Shown: positions 27,649-38,193 of the stretch, piece by piece
Layout of the letters: every line of letters starts with the position of its first letter
Position numbering within the stretch: position 1 is the stretch's first letter
From: an uncultured Tateyamaria sp.
GTDB lineage: Bacteria; Pseudomonadota; Alphaproteobacteria; Rhodobacterales; Rhodobacteraceae
DNA: 64,000 nt
Direction: 5' to 3'
NCBI RefSeq assembly: GCF_947504105.1
Contig: NZ_CANNGP010000009.1
Coordinates: 1 to 64,000, forward strand
Notes under the pieces: generated by a model
Told to the model about the DNA's origin: nothing
The model's input: the letters and a program-made list of their open reading frames with translations, nothing else
The model's database searches: none
Program-made: the position numbers and the translations under genes

Positions 27649-27809
27649 ATCCGTGGTGTTTGAGCGGCGATAGACCATTAAAACGGGTCACGCAAGACCG
27701 TCCGGCAACGGTGCGCCGGAATATTGCCTCATGAGCCACGTGCCGCGTTGCCCACCCGCGCTGACTGTGGCACATGTATGCGAAAGAACCTGAACGAATG
27801 AGTTTAGCT

Positions 27810-28466
27810 GCAATGCCCGACTTCTCGACACGGCGCATCATGATGGTGGACACGCAAGTTCGCCCGTCAGATGTTACGAAATTCCCGATCATTGATGCAA
27901 TGCTGACCGTCAAGCGCGAAGACTTTGTTCCTGTTGCGCAACGCGAAACGGCATATATGGGCGAAAACCTCGATCTTGGAGAAGGGCGGGTCATTCTTGA
28001 CCCGCGCACGCTTGCCAAGATGCTTGATGCACTGGACATTGCGCCGGACGAGTTGGTGCTGGATGTTGGGGCTGCTCATGGCTATTCGGCGGCTGTCATT
28101 GCGCACTTGGCGCAGGCGGTCGTTGCTTTGGAAGACAACGATGCCATGGCAGCGGAGGCGCAGGATGCGTTGATGTCAGCAGGCATGGATAATGTCATTA
28201 CTCATGTTGAAACGTTGAAAGCAGGTGCGGCAGAACATGGTCCTTATGACGTCATTGTCGTCGAGGGTGGTGTGACCCAAGTGCCCGAAGCACTATTATC
28301 GCAACTCAAGGACGGTGGACGCATCGCGGCGCTTTTCATGGACGGTGCATTGGGAGAGGTCCGGATCGGTTACAAGATCGATGGCATGATGTCTTGGCGT
28401 CGTGCTTTTAATGCAGGTGCCCCAGTGTTGCCGGGGTTTGAAAAACACGACGCATTCACGCTTTGA
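27810..28466 (+). CDS. Protein-L-isoaspartate O-methyltransferase family protein
   Basis: PRTLAKMLDALDIAPDELVLDVGAAHGYSAAVIAHLA; immediately upstream of a TolC-like gene. Confidence 0.8.
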   Translation, partial: AMPDFSTRRIMMVDTQVRPSDVTKFPIIDAMLTVKREDFVPVAQRETAYMGENLDLGEGRVILDPRTLAKMLDALDIAPDELVLDVGAAHGYSAAVIAHLAQAVVALEDNDAMAAEAQDALMSAGMDNVITHVETLKAGAAEHGPYDVIVVEGGVTQVPEALLSQLKDGGRIAALFMDGALGEVRIGYKIDGMMSWRRAFNAGAPVLPGFEKHDAFTL

Positions 28467-28510
28467 CCGGAGTGGTACTGGGCGGATGGATCATCAAGAG
28501 GCAGGTTAAA

Positions 28511-29932
28511 ATGATGGGCAAGTTGGCGCGCAGATTTCTGAGTACTACGGCAATGACTGCAACCTTGGTGTTGGGTATGGGTACGTCGCAGGCTACCGCA
28601 GACACTCTCGCGGATGCCATGATCGGCGCGTATACGCACAGCGGCTTGCTTGATCAGAACCGGGCCTTGTTGCGCGCAGCAGACGAAGATGTGCCGATCG
28701 CGCTGGCTGCATTGCGTCCGATCGTCAACTGGACTGGCAGCATCACACAGGACTTTGGGGACGTCACTACACAGACAGGTATTTCGACCAGCGCAGAGTC
28801 CACGGATGTCCTTTTGGGTCTGAATGCGTCACTGCAATTGTACGACGGTGGTGCCGATCGGGCGCGGGTCGAGGCAACAAAAGAGACGGTGCTCGCCACC
28901 AGAGCGACGTTGCTGAATGTTGAGCAGGCGCTGCTTTTGCGCGCGGCGGCGGCCTTCATCAATGTGGGGCGGCAGCAGAATTTTGTCGCTCTGAGCCAGA
29001 ACAACTTGCGTCTTTTGCAACAAGAACTGCGTGCCGCCAATGACCGCTTCGAAGTGGGGGAGGTGACCCGCACGGATGTGTCCTTGGCAGAGGCCGCTGT
29101 TGCGCAGGCGCGCAGTAATCTGGCAGATTCGCAGCGCAACCTGATCCAGGCGCAGGCGGAATATACAAATGTTGTAGGCCGACGCCCTGGACGCCTGTCT
29201 GCGCTGCCGACGTTGCCTCTTACCGAAACGCGCGTTGCCGAAGCTCAGGCCGTCGCGGTGCGCAACCACCCTGATATGGAAGCCGCACGTCGCCAGGTGT
29301 CGGCGAATGAATTGCTGGTTACAGCAGCCGTGAAGGACACGTTGCCCGTTGTCACTCTGGATGGGTCATTGGCGGTTCAGGAAGATTTTGGTGACGAAGA
29401 TGATGCCAGGACCGGGTCGGTTGGTATCAGTGTAACTGGGCCAATCTACCAGGGTGGTCGTCTTTCGGCGCTTGAACGCCAGGCAATGGCATCACGGGAT
29501 GCATCACGTGGGAACCTGCACAATGTGCGTCACGGCGTGCAGCAAGACGTTGTGAATGCCATTTCGGATCTTGAGGCGGCGCGTGCCAGCCTGGCCGCAT
29601 CCGAACGCCAGATTCGCGCGGCCCGCATCGCATTCCAAGGGGTGCGGGAAGAGGCAACCTTGGGTGCGCGGACGACGCTGGACGTTCTGGATGCCGAGCA
29701 GGATTTGCTGGATGCCGAAACCAACCGCATCGCAGCGCAAGCTGATCAATATATTGCCGCCTATTCGGTCCTTGAAGCCATGGGCCTGCTGACCGCGCAG
29801 CGGCTAAAGCTGCCGGTACAGCTGTATGACCCGGCGGCCTATTACAACTTGGTAAAAGACGGACCCGCCAAGCGGTCAAGGCAAGGTAAGCAATTGGACC
29901 GCGTGCTGCGCGCCCTTCAAGTAGACGATTAA
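28511..29932 (+). CDS. tolC: TolC-family outer membrane efflux protein
   Basis: Two OEP repeats; signal peptide; VLDAEQDLLDAETNRIAAQADQYIAAYSVLEAMGLLTAQRLKL. Confidence 0.85.
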   Translation: MMGKLARRFLSTTAMTATLVLGMGTSQATADTLADAMIGAYTHSGLLDQNRALLRAADEDVPIALAALRPIVNWTGSITQDFGDVTTQTGISTSAESTDVLLGLNASLQLYDGGADRARVEATKETVLATRATLLNVEQALLLRAAAAFINVGRQQNFVALSQNNLRLLQQELRAANDRFEVGEVTRTDVSLAEAAVAQARSNLADSQRNLIQAQAEYTNVVGRRPGRLSALPTLPLTETRVAEAQAVAVRNHPDMEAARRQVSANELLVTAAVKDTLPVVTLDGSLAVQEDFGDEDDARTGSVGISVTGPIYQGGRLSALERQAMASRDASRGNLHNVRHGVQQDVVNAISDLEAARASLAASERQIRAARIAFQGVREEATLGARTTLDVLDAEQDLLDAETNRIAAQADQYIAAYSVLEAMGLLTAQRLKLPVQLYDPAAYYNLVKDGPAKRSRQGKQLDRVLRALQVDD

Positions 29933-30006
29933 GGTTTTCAGCACAGTATTGTGCGACCCTCACCCTCGGGGTAAGCTGAGGCCGAGGTTGAGAGTGGTAC
30001 TTTGAC

Positions 30007-30915
30007 ATGTCTGATCCAATGACCAACACCGAGGTGGAGGACGTTTTGGCGTCTATTCGTCGTCTGGTGTCCGACGACAATCGCCCGGAAGCAGAGGATA
30101 AAACTGCGGCGTCGCCTGACAGACTGGTTTTAACTCCAGCGTTGCGCGTGATGGATGAACCAGATTTAGACGGTAGCGCGGATATTGTTGCTTCTGCGTC
30201 GGAAGACGATGCAGAAGATGTCGCGGACGAAGCCGTCTTGGGAGAACAGCAGGATTCGGTGGCTGAAAGTGCAGCGCCTTCATATGAAGAGGAACAGTGC
30301 GGGTCTGTTCCGGTTGATGACGAAACTGAACACCCAATGCCAGATGAGTCCGAGGCTGAACGCGACGTTGGAGATGATACCAGTGAGTTCGAAGAGCGGC
30401 CCATAGATCTGGATGCAGTGGATTTGGATCAGGATACACTCATGTCGATCCAGGATGCGTTTGCTGACGCCGATGAAGCTGAGCATATTGAGGACACCGC
30501 ATCAGTAAACACCGATGCCAATGATGATGCGACCACGCTGAGCGCCAAGATTGCAGCGCTTGAGACATTGATTGCCGGTCAGACCGACGAGTTTGAACCG
30601 GACATGGCGGGGGATGGAGAGAATGCGGGCACGGAACCACCGGCGCTGGCATGGGAAGATGCGGACGGCGATGTGAGCGCTGCACCACAGCCATCGCTAG
30701 ATGTCGAACGGGACGTGGACGACCCCGCACAAGATGGTGCGCAGGTATTCTCGAATGACGAGGATGTGTTGGATGAAGACGCACTTCGTGATCTGGTCAG
30801 CGATATTGTGCGGGAAGAGCTGCAGGGCGCGCTGGGCGAACGTATTACACGCAATGTCCGCAAGCTGGTTCGGCGCGAAATTCATCGGGCCCTCGCTGCG
30901 CAAGACCTTGAATAG
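30007..30915 (+). CDS. Acidic protein with DUF2497/PopZ-like C-terminus
   Basis: MTNTEVEDVLASIRRLVSDD..., long acidic linker, LRDLVSDIVREELQGALGERITRNVRKLVRREIHRAL. Confidence 0.65.
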   Translation: MSDPMTNTEVEDVLASIRRLVSDDNRPEAEDKTAASPDRLVLTPALRVMDEPDLDGSADIVASASEDDAEDVADEAVLGEQQDSVAESAAPSYEEEQCGSVPVDDETEHPMPDESEAERDVGDDTSEFEERPIDLDAVDLDQDTLMSIQDAFADADEAEHIEDTASVNTDANDDATTLSAKIAALETLIAGQTDEFEPDMAGDGENAGTEPPALAWEDADGDVSAAPQPSLDVERDVDDPAQDGAQVFSNDEDVLDEDALRDLVSDIVREELQGALGERITRNVRKLVRREIHRALAAQDLE

Positions 30916-30955
30916 GGGCGCAATCATTCACGCAATGCTCCGATCCTGATTGTCC

Positions 30956-31534
30956 GTGAACACGCCGGCTCACTTATTGGTTGGAGCTGCCGTATTCGGT
31001 AGATTGTCAGGTGCTCGGCTTCTTGCTGCTGCCTTCGCAGGAGCTGCCCTGCCGGATCTGTCACTCTATGTGATGTCAGGTGTATCCTTGTTTTTGCTGG
31101 GCATACCGCCCGACGTGGTCTTTGACGATCTTTACTTCTCGGACACATGGCAAACAGTATTCGCCATCGACAACTCATTTTTTGTGTGGGGTGCACTGTG
31201 CGGATTGGCCTGCTGGCATCGGTCGCCTTGGGCGGTTGCGCTGACCGGAGCGGCGTTACTGCACTTGCTTCTGGATTTCCCACTGCACCATGACGACGGA
31301 CGCCCGCATTTCTGGCCGTTCAGTTGGTGGGTGTTTGAAAGTCCGGTTAGCTATTGGGATCGCGGGCACGGTGCTGCGTGGGTTGGACCGATTGAGGCGG
31401 TACTTGCAACGTCGGCGGCTGTGGTTCTGTGGCGCCGTAGGCTGCCAATGTGGGGTGGTGCCGCTGTTGCGTTTCTATTGCTTGCCGAACTATGGGTCGT
31501 ACGCCAGTGGCTGTTTTTCTTTTCCAGCGGATGA
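30956..31534 (+). CDS. Membrane protein of the membrane-bound metal-dependent-hydrolase-like type
   Basis: MNTPAHLLVGAAVFG...GAALPDLSLY...HLLLDFPLHHDDGRPHFWP. Confidence 0.55.
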   Translation: MNTPAHLLVGAAVFGRLSGARLLAAAFAGAALPDLSLYVMSGVSLFLLGIPPDVVFDDLYFSDTWQTVFAIDNSFFVWGALCGLACWHRSPWAVALTGAALLHLLLDFPLHHDDGRPHFWPFSWWVFESPVSYWDRGHGAAWVGPIEAVLATSAAVVLWRRRLPMWGGAAVAFLLLAELWVVRQWLFFFSSG

Positions 31535-31540
31535 ACAAAA

Positions 31541-31568
31541 GAAAACGCGCCTCGTGGGGCGCGTTTTC
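31541..31568. terminator. Bidirectional Rho-independent terminator
   Basis: gaaaacgcgcctcgtggggcgcgttttc between convergent genes. Confidence 0.75.
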
Positions 31569-31589
31569 CTTGTAGCAGCAATGTTTCGA

Positions 31590-31910
31590 TCAGGCCGCTT
31601 CAGCCTGCTGTGCCGCATTGCGGCGTTCTGACTCTTCCCGGCTCAGCGCGACAGATGTGCGGACGCCTTTGCCCACAAATTCCATCAGGCCTTCTACAAC
31701 CCGTTCGTTTGGGTCGATACCTGCGCAGCTCAGCACTTCACGACCATCGCGTGAACGAGCCCAGCGGGCAATCTGCTCTGGCCCGTTGCCATACTTTTTG
31801 TCATCGGCGATAGCATCGTCGAGTGCAGCCAACACAACGGCTGCGAATAGTTTGCGTGCACGGTTGCCTTGTTCATTGTTAAAGGCAGTGCCGTCAACGA
31901 AGTCTTTCAT
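31590..31910 (-). CDS. Hypothetical protein conserved in Rhodobacteraceae (106 aa)
   Basis: MKDFVDGTAFNNEQGNRARKLFAAVVLAALDDAIADDKKYGNGPEQIARWARSRDGREVLSCAGI. Confidence 0.65.
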   Translation of the reverse strand: MKDFVDGTAFNNEQGNRARKLFAAVVLAALDDAIADDKKYGNGPEQIARWARSRDGREVLSCAGIDPNERVVEGLMEFVGKGVRTSVALSREESERRNAAQQAEAA

Positions 31911-32129
31911 TCGTCGTCCTTCCTTTATTCTTGCTCTTGTCTTTCCGGCGTGACGCCCGTTATGGACGAACTGCTCCGATTCGGATACCCCGTTATTGCA
32001 TGGCTGCCCTGCAAAAAATGCATAGCGCGCTGATGGTACAGCACAGCATTTCGTTGTCTTGCCGGGACCCTCTACGCGAGATATAGGGAGCATCAAATTT
32101 TCATCAACCTTTCGTCAAGGTTTTGCCAC

Positions 32130-32693
32130 ATGCCAAAAATCAATGGAAACGAGATCCGCCCCGGTAACGTGCTTGAGCACAACGACGGCCTTTGGGCCGC
32201 TGTGAAGGTGGATCATGTAAAGCCCGGCAAGGGCGGTGCCTTTGCGCAGGTTGAGCTGCGCAACCTGCGCAACGGATCAAAGCTGAACGAACGCTTCCGT
32301 AGCGCGGACAAGGTTGAGCGCGTGCGGCTCGAGCAAAAGGACCAGCAGTTCTTGTATGAGAACGACGGGATGCTCGTGTTTATGGACGCCGACACATACG
32401 AACAGATCGAACTGCCTGCAGAGCTGCTCGGCGATCGACGCCCGTTCCTGCAGGACGGCATGACAATCGTTGTCGAATTCTACGACGAAGAGGCCTTGAA
32501 CGCGACCGTGCCGCAGAAGGTTACCTGCAAGATCGTCGAGACAGAGCCAGTGGTGAAGGGCCAGACAGCGGCGAACTCCTTCAAACCCGCGATCCTTGAC
32601 AACGGGGTCAAGGTGATGGTGCCGCCTTTTGTCGGACAGGACGAAGACATTATCGTCAATACAGAGACGATGGAGTATGCTGAACGCGCGTGA
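32130..32693 (+). CDS. efp: Elongation factor P
   Basis: [46 protein letters not shown] ... full-length EF-P. Confidence 0.95.
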   Translation: MPKINGNEIRPGNVLEHNDGLWAAVKVDHVKPGKGGAFAQVELRNLRNGSKLNERFRSADKVERVRLEQKDQQFLYENDGMLVFMDADTYEQIELPAELLGDRRPFLQDGMTIVVEFYDEEALNATVPQKVTCKIVETEPVVKGQTAANSFKPAILDNGVKVMVPPFVGQDEDIIVNTETMEYAERA

Positions 32694-32927
32694 CGCCTCG
32701 TATGAAATAGCCTTTTGCCAAGGGTATTGCGCAGCGCTTCGCGTCCCGTTTTACATCACAATGATGTGCATCAACCTGCGTATAGAAGTCGTCCAGCGGC
32801 TGCGTGCGGAACAATTATCGTAAGCGCTCGGCGCAAACGACTGCGTCACTCATGCTTTAGGAATTTCGCGGACAAGCTGTTACGGACTACTCCGTGATGT
32901 GAAATCGAATGAAGTTGAGACTGCGAG

Positions 32928-34115
32928 ATGGCCAAGCCGGTGTCGCCCCGAAAAATCCGTGACTTCGGCCTAGAGGTCTATTTCTCGAAGTGGGAGTTCA
33001 ACGCCAAACACCATATGACGGCCTCAGACTTTGAGAGCATGCCGCTATCAGGTTTGCTGGCGCTGGCGTCAGACGAAGATCGGGTCGCGTTCGAAAATCT
33101 GTGGCTTGGCTACACCGAGACTTGGGGCGCCCCCGCGCTACGGCGCGAGATTGCCGCGACCTACGACACCATGAAGGACGAAAATGTCCTGTGTCACGCC
33201 GGCGCGGGCGAAGCGCTCTATGCGGTCCCGCGTGTGCTCCTGGGCAAGGATGATCATGTCATCGTGCCGACACCGAACTATCAGGGCGCCGAGAGCATAC
33301 CCCTTTCCATATGTGACGTGACTGGCGTGCCCATGGACCACACCCCGGATCGAAACGTTAAAGGTGGCTGGCGTCTGGATATTGAACGGATCAAGCAAGC
33401 GATCCAGCCGAACACGAAGCTGATTTCGATCAACTTCCCCCACAATCCAACGGGCTTTCTTTTGGCACGGGATGATCTGGACGCGCTGATCTTAATGTGC
33501 CGCGAACATGGCATCTACCTACTAAGCGACGAGGTCTATCGTGGGGTAGAGATGGACCCGGCAGATCAGATGCCCCAAGTCGCCGACCTGTATGAAAAGG
33601 GAATCTCGCTGAATGTGATGTCCAAGGCATACGGTCTTCCAGGTCTGCGGATCGGTTGGATCGCATCGCAGGACACCGAACTTCTGCAGAAGGTTGAGCG
33701 GTACAAACATTACCTTTCAATCTGCAACTCCGGGCCATCCGAGATGCTGGCACTTATTGCGCTGCGTGCTCGAGACACGATCCTGACCCGGAACAGAGCA
33801 ATCGTGATGGACAACCTTCTTTCCCTTGAAAACACGCTTCTTGAGTTTCCGGGGCTTTTTGAATGGTCGCGCCCGATGGGCGGCTGTGTTGCCTTCCCAA
33901 AGTACCTTGGCCCTGATGGTGGGGAAGAGTTCTGCCGCAAGCTTATCGAAGAAAGCGGCGTTTTGCTGCTTCCATCGTCGATTTATGCCAGTGATCTGAA
34001 TGAGGTCCCAGCGGATCACTTCCGTATCGGCATCGGACGAGACACCGTGTTCAAAGACGGGTTTGTCGCATTTCATGAACACCTCAACAAATACTACTGC
34101 GACTACCGCAAATAA
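32928..34115 (+). CDS. PLP-dependent aminotransferase class I/II
   Basis: FPHNPTGFLLARDDL, LLSDEVYRGVE, NVMSKAYGLPGLRIGW. Confidence 0.85.
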   Translation: MAKPVSPRKIRDFGLEVYFSKWEFNAKHHMTASDFESMPLSGLLALASDEDRVAFENLWLGYTETWGAPALRREIAATYDTMKDENVLCHAGAGEALYAVPRVLLGKDDHVIVPTPNYQGAESIPLSICDVTGVPMDHTPDRNVKGGWRLDIERIKQAIQPNTKLISINFPHNPTGFLLARDDLDALILMCREHGIYLLSDEVYRGVEMDPADQMPQVADLYEKGISLNVMSKAYGLPGLRIGWIASQDTELLQKVERYKHYLSICNSGPSEMLALIALRARDTILTRNRAIVMDNLLSLENTLLEFPGLFEWSRPMGGCVAFPKYLGPDGGEEFCRKLIEESGVLLLPSSIYASDLNEVPADHFRIGIGRDTVFKDGFVAFHEHLNKYYCDYRK

Positions 34116-34125
34116 GGATCGCATC

Positions 34126-35088
34126 ATGAAGATCATCCCGCTCGACGCCATCCAACGTGTCGTAACAGGACCGGATGCGATCGACGCGGTGCGCAAAGGG
34201 TATATCGCCTTTTCGGATGGGCTAATCGAACAGCCGGATCCGCTGCAAATCCTGTTCAAAGAAGCGGACGGCAGCTTTTTTGGTGACTGCCATGCAAAGG
34301 CGGCACAGGGGAGGGGGTTGCCATACTTCGTGATTAAGGTGGCTTCCGGGTTTTATCGTAATATAGAGAAACGTCTGTTACCCAACAGCGGGCTTGTGCT
34401 TGTGATGTCCTCAGAAACCGGCCATCCGGTTGCCGTCCTTCAGGATGACGGATGGCTGACCCAAATGCGTACGGCTGCGGCGGGCGCATTAGCTGCATCG
34501 ATAAAACCCGTCCTCCCAACTGCAGCCCTAGGGGTCATCGGCACCGGCACACAGGCATTCCTGCAGGCGCAAATGATTACAGCCTTCACAGGCATCAAAC
34601 CCGTCTTTGTCAAAGGACGGGGTGAGTTGGAAAGCGCTGCGTTCGCGGAGCGTCTGCAGACCGCCGGTATCGATGCGACACCGACAACGTCAGCGCATGA
34701 GATATGCGACAACGCGGCAATCGTGGTCACTGCGACGCCATCCTCCGAACCGGTGTTGATGTCAGACGATGTCATCGGTTCGATTCATATCATTGCCGTG
34801 GGGGCCGACAGCCCGGGCAAGCTGGAGATTGATCCACATCTGACCGCTCGAGCATCGCTGATTGCAACCGATAGCCATGTCCAATGTGTGCATCATGGCG
34901 ATTTCGGTGCCGCCGTTCGCGAGGGGCTTCTTTCGGAAGACGCGGATGTATCATTTTGCGATGTTCTTGCTGGCAAACATCCCGACCTGGACTTCGCTGG
35001 GGCCGAAATTTCAATGGTCGACTTGACCGGCGTCGGCGTGCAAGACCTTGCGATCGCATCGTTGGTTGTAAACCAACTCAACGTGTGA
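34126..35088 (+). CDS. Ornithine cyclodeaminase / mu-crystallin family protein
   Basis: LGVIGTGTQAFLQAQMI Rossmann motif; HIIAVGADSPGKLEIDP; VDLTGVGVQDLAIASLV. Confidence 0.85.
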   Translation: MKIIPLDAIQRVVTGPDAIDAVRKGYIAFSDGLIEQPDPLQILFKEADGSFFGDCHAKAAQGRGLPYFVIKVASGFYRNIEKRLLPNSGLVLVMSSETGHPVAVLQDDGWLTQMRTAAAGALAASIKPVLPTAALGVIGTGTQAFLQAQMITAFTGIKPVFVKGRGELESAAFAERLQTAGIDATPTTSAHEICDNAAIVVTATPSSEPVLMSDDVIGSIHIIAVGADSPGKLEIDPHLTARASLIATDSHVQCVHHGDFGAAVREGLLSEDADVSFCDVLAGKHPDLDFAGAEISMVDLTGVGVQDLAIASLVVNQLNV

Positions 35089-35590
35089 CCGCGCCAGATT
35101 TCCGCTTCACGAGGCACCGCGGGCTGAAATTTTCCGGCCTCCACCATAGATAAAAATGCTCATCCATTGGTTTGAAATCGGCGTTTGCGGTTCGCAAGAC
35201 AGGACAAGCATGCAGTTCTCCGGAACTCGGCATCGGCGACTGTTCTTGAAAGGCAGGTTTTCCAGGACAGCACCAAGCAGGATTGCTGCGGAGGGGACGC
35301 AGCTTGCACGGGGCATGTATTGGCCGAAACTCGCTAAGGGCACGTGGTACTGAAGCATGACGCTTGACTTGAGCGTGTCACCGACCTTACGTGCTAATCA
35401 GGACACACATTGCAAGGAGGACGAACATGATTATCGCGACTCGTTACCTCCCGGGCAGCTTCCGTTTCGGAGTTCCCGTATCCTGACATTATTGGGCGAA
35501 ATTCGCCCCTGACGTCAGCCGCAACAGTCCAATATCCGGACATTTCTACATTTAAAACCAAGGCACGGCGTATCTGCCCGTGATCGTTCC

Positions 35591-37348
35591 ATGTCCCGTC
35601 TGTCCACCAAAGGCGCCTTTGCGCGCGTTCTCGCTTTCGCCATACGTCTCTGGGTCCGCAGGCCGGGTCTTGTTGCTGCGCTATTGCTGCTCGTATTGAC
35701 GTCGACGGCTGCCGATATCACGATCCCTGTCGTTACCGGACGCCTTGTGACGGCTGTCTCCGAAGCCGCGTCTCCTTGGGGGGCGTTTGGCTTGCTCCTT
35801 GGTCTTGGGGCAGTGTCCATAGGCGCAAAGATCCTGAGCTACTTTACGATCATCGCACTTACCGTTCCGACCATGCAGATAGCCGAGGCCGAAGCATTCG
35901 CGCGCGTTCAGCGCCTGCCCGCTGACTGGCACGCCAATGCCTTCGCAGGATCGACTGTTCGGCAGATCACCCGTGGTGCATGGGCGCTTGATGACATGGC
36001 GGACGTATTGCTGCTCGCTCTCCTGCCATCGACGTTCGTTTTATTGGGAACGATCGGCACGCTCACGGCGTTCCGGTTGGAGGTCGGCCTTGTGGCTGCT
36101 TTGGGGGCCGCGCTCTTTCTCGGGCTGTCGCTGACGCTAACGCTGTTCTGGGTTGCGCCCGCCGCACGGCTGTCAAATGCACAGGACAGCCGCGTTTCCG
36201 GTGCGTTGGCCGACACGATCACGTCAAACGCCGTGGTGCGGGCGCATGCGGGTGAGGCGCGCGAGGATGAAAGGCTGGGGCAAGTCTTGTCAAAGTGGGC
36301 GCATCGGACGCGGCGCACGTGGCGGCGCGGTACGTGGTCCGGGCTGGCACAAGACGTGTCACTCTGGTGTCTGCGGGCTGCCGTATTGGGCGGCGCGTTG
36401 TTGGCATTTGCCCAAGGTTTGGCTGGCGCGGGCGAGATTGCTTACGTTGTCTCCGCCCTCGGGATGCTGGATGGCTATTTGCGACAGATCGGCAATCACG
36501 TAAGGACGCTTCAGAAATCAGTTAATGATGCCGAAGAGCTTGTGGAATTGATGTCTACCACTCCAGAGCGCGAGGTGGTTCGTCCTCCGGCACGTGCTTT
36601 GCCAGCACGCGCGGCTGCTTTGACCTTTGATCATGTCGATTATCGTTACACTGGGGCGTCGACGCCCCTTTTCACGGATTTGCACGTCACAATACCGGCA
36701 GGTCAAAAAGTGGGTTTGGTGGGGCGTTCGGGGTCTGGCAAGACAACTTTCGTCAAGCTGATCCAACGCATCCATGAAGCGACAGACGGTGCGATCACGT
36801 TGGGCGGTGTCGATATCGCACAGGTTCCGCTTTCTGAATTGCGCCGTCAAATTGCACTCGTTCCACAAGAGCCGATCCTGTTCCATCGTTCACTGGCCGA
36901 GAACATTGCCTATGCGCGCCCCGGTGCCACCCTAGCCGAAGTGCGCGAGGCCGCGGCGCGGGCAGGTGCTGCCGGCTTCATTGAACAATTGCCGAAGGGT
37001 TATGGCACTGAAGTTGGCGAACGTGGCGTGAAGCTGTCTGGCGGCGAGCGCCAGCGGGTGGCCATTGCGCGTGCCTTCCTCTCGGATGCGCCGGTTCTGG
37101 TCATGGATGAGGCGACATCATCGCTCGATTCCGAGGCTGAAGCGCGAGTTGCGGAAGCGGCTGAGCGGTTGATGGAGGGGCGCACGACGTTGGTCATCGC
37201 ACATCGGCTGGCGACCGTCGAAAGGATGGACCGCATCTTGGTTTTTGACCAAGGCAGGATTGTCGAGGATGGTACACCCGCCGACTTGATGGCGCGCAAG
37301 GATGGTCTCTACCGTGCACTGCGGCAGCGTCAAACACTTGCAGCCTGA
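35591..37348 (+). CDS. ABC exporter, fused permease/ATPase
   Basis: VGLVGRSGSGKTTFVKLI, LSGGERQRVAIARAFLSDAPVLVMDEATSSLD. Confidence 0.9.
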   Translation: MSRLSTKGAFARVLAFAIRLWVRRPGLVAALLLLVLTSTAADITIPVVTGRLVTAVSEAASPWGAFGLLLGLGAVSIGAKILSYFTIIALTVPTMQIAEAEAFARVQRLPADWHANAFAGSTVRQITRGAWALDDMADVLLLALLPSTFVLLGTIGTLTAFRLEVGLVAALGAALFLGLSLTLTLFWVAPAARLSNAQDSRVSGALADTITSNAVVRAHAGEAREDERLGQVLSKWAHRTRRTWRRGTWSGLAQDVSLWCLRAAVLGGALLAFAQGLAGAGEIAYVVSALGMLDGYLRQIGNHVRTLQKSVNDAEELVELMSTTPEREVVRPPARALPARAAALTFDHVDYRYTGASTPLFTDLHVTIPAGQKVGLVGRSGSGKTTFVKLIQRIHEATDGAITLGGVDIAQVPLSELRRQIALVPQEPILFHRSLAENIAYARPGATLAEVREAAARAGAAGFIEQLPKGYGTEVGERGVKLSGGERQRVAIARAFLSDAPVLVMDEATSSLDSEAEARVAEAAERLMEGRTTLVIAHRLATVERMDRILVFDQGRIVEDGTPADLMARKDGLYRALRQRQTLAA

Positions 37349-37451
37349 GGCTTTGCACGCAGTATACTACAATCAAGGAAGGCGCGGTCAAAGACGCTTA
37401 AAGCAACGGCCAAACACACGTAACGAGCATACTTCCAGCCATGTCTAAGCT

Positions 37452-38168
37452 ATGCCACTCAAACTGTTCATGACGAGCAAAACGCATTCCACACTTACGT
37501 TGCTGCCAAGTCTTTGGCTGCACGGTGCCGGTCTGACTGACGCAACATGGCGGGATGTTGTCGTTGATATGCCGCTTGCCAAAACGCCTAACCTGCCCGG
37601 TACCGGAAACCCTGCGCGAGTAGAAAGATATGCAGACGCGCTTCAACACCTTGCGCCGGACGGAGCGGTGCTGGTTGGGCATTCTCTTGGTGGTATGGTT
37701 GCTTTGGAGCTGGCGGCCCGTACAAGGCCCGCGGCACTGGTTCTGATCGAGGCTGTGCCTACGGTTGTCGATACGTTCTTCGGGCGCATTGCAGGGCGTT
37801 TGCTTCCGGCTGTTCTAAGACGCATCTCTCCGGGTCGCCTTGCTGGCCTTGTCGGCCTCGGCGAACCCGAGATCGTCGCGAAGGAATTACGCGCGCAAAT
37901 CCCTTGTTGGAGTGCCGAGGCGATTGCCGACCAGATGTGCGCCGCTGCAGTCTATGACGGGCGGTATCTGCTTAGCGCTATCGCAGCTCCGACGCTTTTG
38001 GTGGACGGGCAGCGTAACCGTGCGACGCGTCGCGGTATGGAAGCCTTTGAAATAGGAATCATCGGTTCGGAACTGCTGCGCCTTGATGGCGGGCACAACC
38101 TGCCACTGGAAATGCCTGATGCTTTGCGTGAGCATATCGATGACTTCCTGAAACGCAGACTTAATTAG
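37452..38168 (+). CDS. Alpha/beta hydrolase
   Basis: VLVGHSLGGMVALELAA nucleophile elbow; C-terminal DGGHNLPLE. Confidence 0.8.
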   Translation: MPLKLFMTSKTHSTLTLLPSLWLHGAGLTDATWRDVVVDMPLAKTPNLPGTGNPARVERYADALQHLAPDGAVLVGHSLGGMVALELAARTRPAALVLIEAVPTVVDTFFGRIAGRLLPAVLRRISPGRLAGLVGLGEPEIVAKELRAQIPCWSAEAIADQMCAAAVYDGRYLLSAIAAPTLLVDGQRNRATRRGMEAFEIGIIGSELLRLDGGHNLPLEMPDALREHIDDFLKRRLN

Positions 38169-38193
38169 CTTTCACCCCGACGGTAATGACACT

